A stretch of DNA of 13,129 bases from positions 1-13,129 of the forward strand of contig DQUR01000073.1 in assembly GCA_015662175.1 (NCBI GenBank), written 5' to 3'. Source of the DNA: Thermococcus paralvinellae (lineage in GTDB: Archaea > Methanobacteriota_B > Thermococci > Thermococcales > Thermococcaceae). Under the pieces are notes generated by a model. The model did not search any database. It had not been told where the DNA came from and worked only from the letters and a program-made list of their open reading frames with translations. Made by a program: the position numbers and the translations under genes. How positions within the stretch are numbered: the stretch's first letter is position 1; every line of letters starts with the position of its first letter. Positions 12,972-13,129 of the stretch are shown here, one piece after another.

Positions 12972-13129
12972 TTAGGCGGTAGCCTTAACATTCTTGTAAA
13001 TGACAAATGCTCCGATGATGTAGTATATTGCTAAAATCAGTGGGACGAGATACATTGCACCCTTGCCGAGTGCCTTGTCGAGGGCTATTCCAATGCCTGC
13101 TGGAATGAGTGATGCAACTACCCAGAATA
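12972..13129 (-). CDS. C-terminal fragment of an unidentified membrane protein
   Basis: The minus strand reads an open frame from the right edge to a TAA stop at 12974-12972, giving about 51 residues. The peptide starts FWVVASLIPAGIGIALDKAL and ends FVIYKNVKATA. Two hydrophobic stretches (about residues 1-16 and 26-44) are separated by a short charged loop, and the protein ends in a basic tail, as expected for the last segments of a multi-spanning transporter or other membrane protein. The start lies outside the window and I cannot name the family from this tail. It is followed at once by T-rich runs and then, 39 bases after the stop, by the antiporter module on the same strand. It may be a separate transcription unit. 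The frame is clean and codon use resembles the neighbours, so I take it as real. Confidence 0.7.
   Translation of the reverse strand, partial: FWVVASLIPAGIGIALDKALGKGAMYLVPLILAIYYIIGAFVIYKNVKATA

Noticed and set aside
1..13129. CRISPR arrays, insertion sequences, tRNA or rRNA genes
   Set aside because: No repeat-spacer pattern, transposase-like frame, terminal inverted repeat or structured RNA gene was seen. Apart from the 187-base gap and the left-edge remnants, the window is filled with protein genes.

Overview
The window looks like a stretch of a Thermococcales genome (Thermococcus/Pyrococcus type, hyperthermophilic archaeon). The evidence is a complete 14-gene membrane-bound [NiFe]-hydrogenase operon in the order mbhA-N, proteins that closely resemble the Pyrococcus furiosus Mbh subunits as I remember them, tightly overlapping genes with GGAGGTG-type ribosome binding sites, and a promoter region carrying a site like the Thermococcales redox regulator SurR. 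Every real gene reads on the minus strand, so transcription runs from high to low coordinates.

Layout in transcription order. (1) 13129-12972: the C-terminal end of an unidentified membrane protein, followed by T-rich runs. (2) 12932-8829: a seven-gene Mrp/Mnh-type Na+/H+ antiporter module ordered F, G, DUF4040 subunit, B (an E-like plus MrpB fusion), C, E, D. (3) 8828-8633: an intergenic region with T-tracts, a SurR-like site and a possible TATA element. (4) 8632-418: the mbh operon. Its first eight genes (mbhA-H) are a second Mrp-type antiporter module. mbhI links it to the peripheral and membrane hydrogenase genes mbhJ, K, L, M and N. (5) 417-1: decayed remnants of a third D-E-F segment of an Mrp/Mbh-type operon, with frameshifts, a stop codon and an internal deletion, running off the left edge.

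How the genes work together. In Mbh, reduced ferredoxin gives electrons to MbhN. They pass through the iron-sulfur clusters of MbhN and MbhJ to the NiFe site of MbhL, where protons become H2. The energy is coupled through MbhM and the antiporter-like subunits to Na+/H+ movement. The extra Mnh module upstream could exchange Na+ and H+ independently.

Most notable points: MbhN carries four four-cysteine cluster motifs, where I remember two for the family. The stand-alone MnhD has Asn where MbhH has the TM8 lysine. The E and B subunits of Mnh are fused. A third, broken copy of the D-E-F genes abuts the end of mbhN. A near-consensus SurR site lies upstream of mbhA. No wholly new system is evident; the novelty lies in these variations on a known one.
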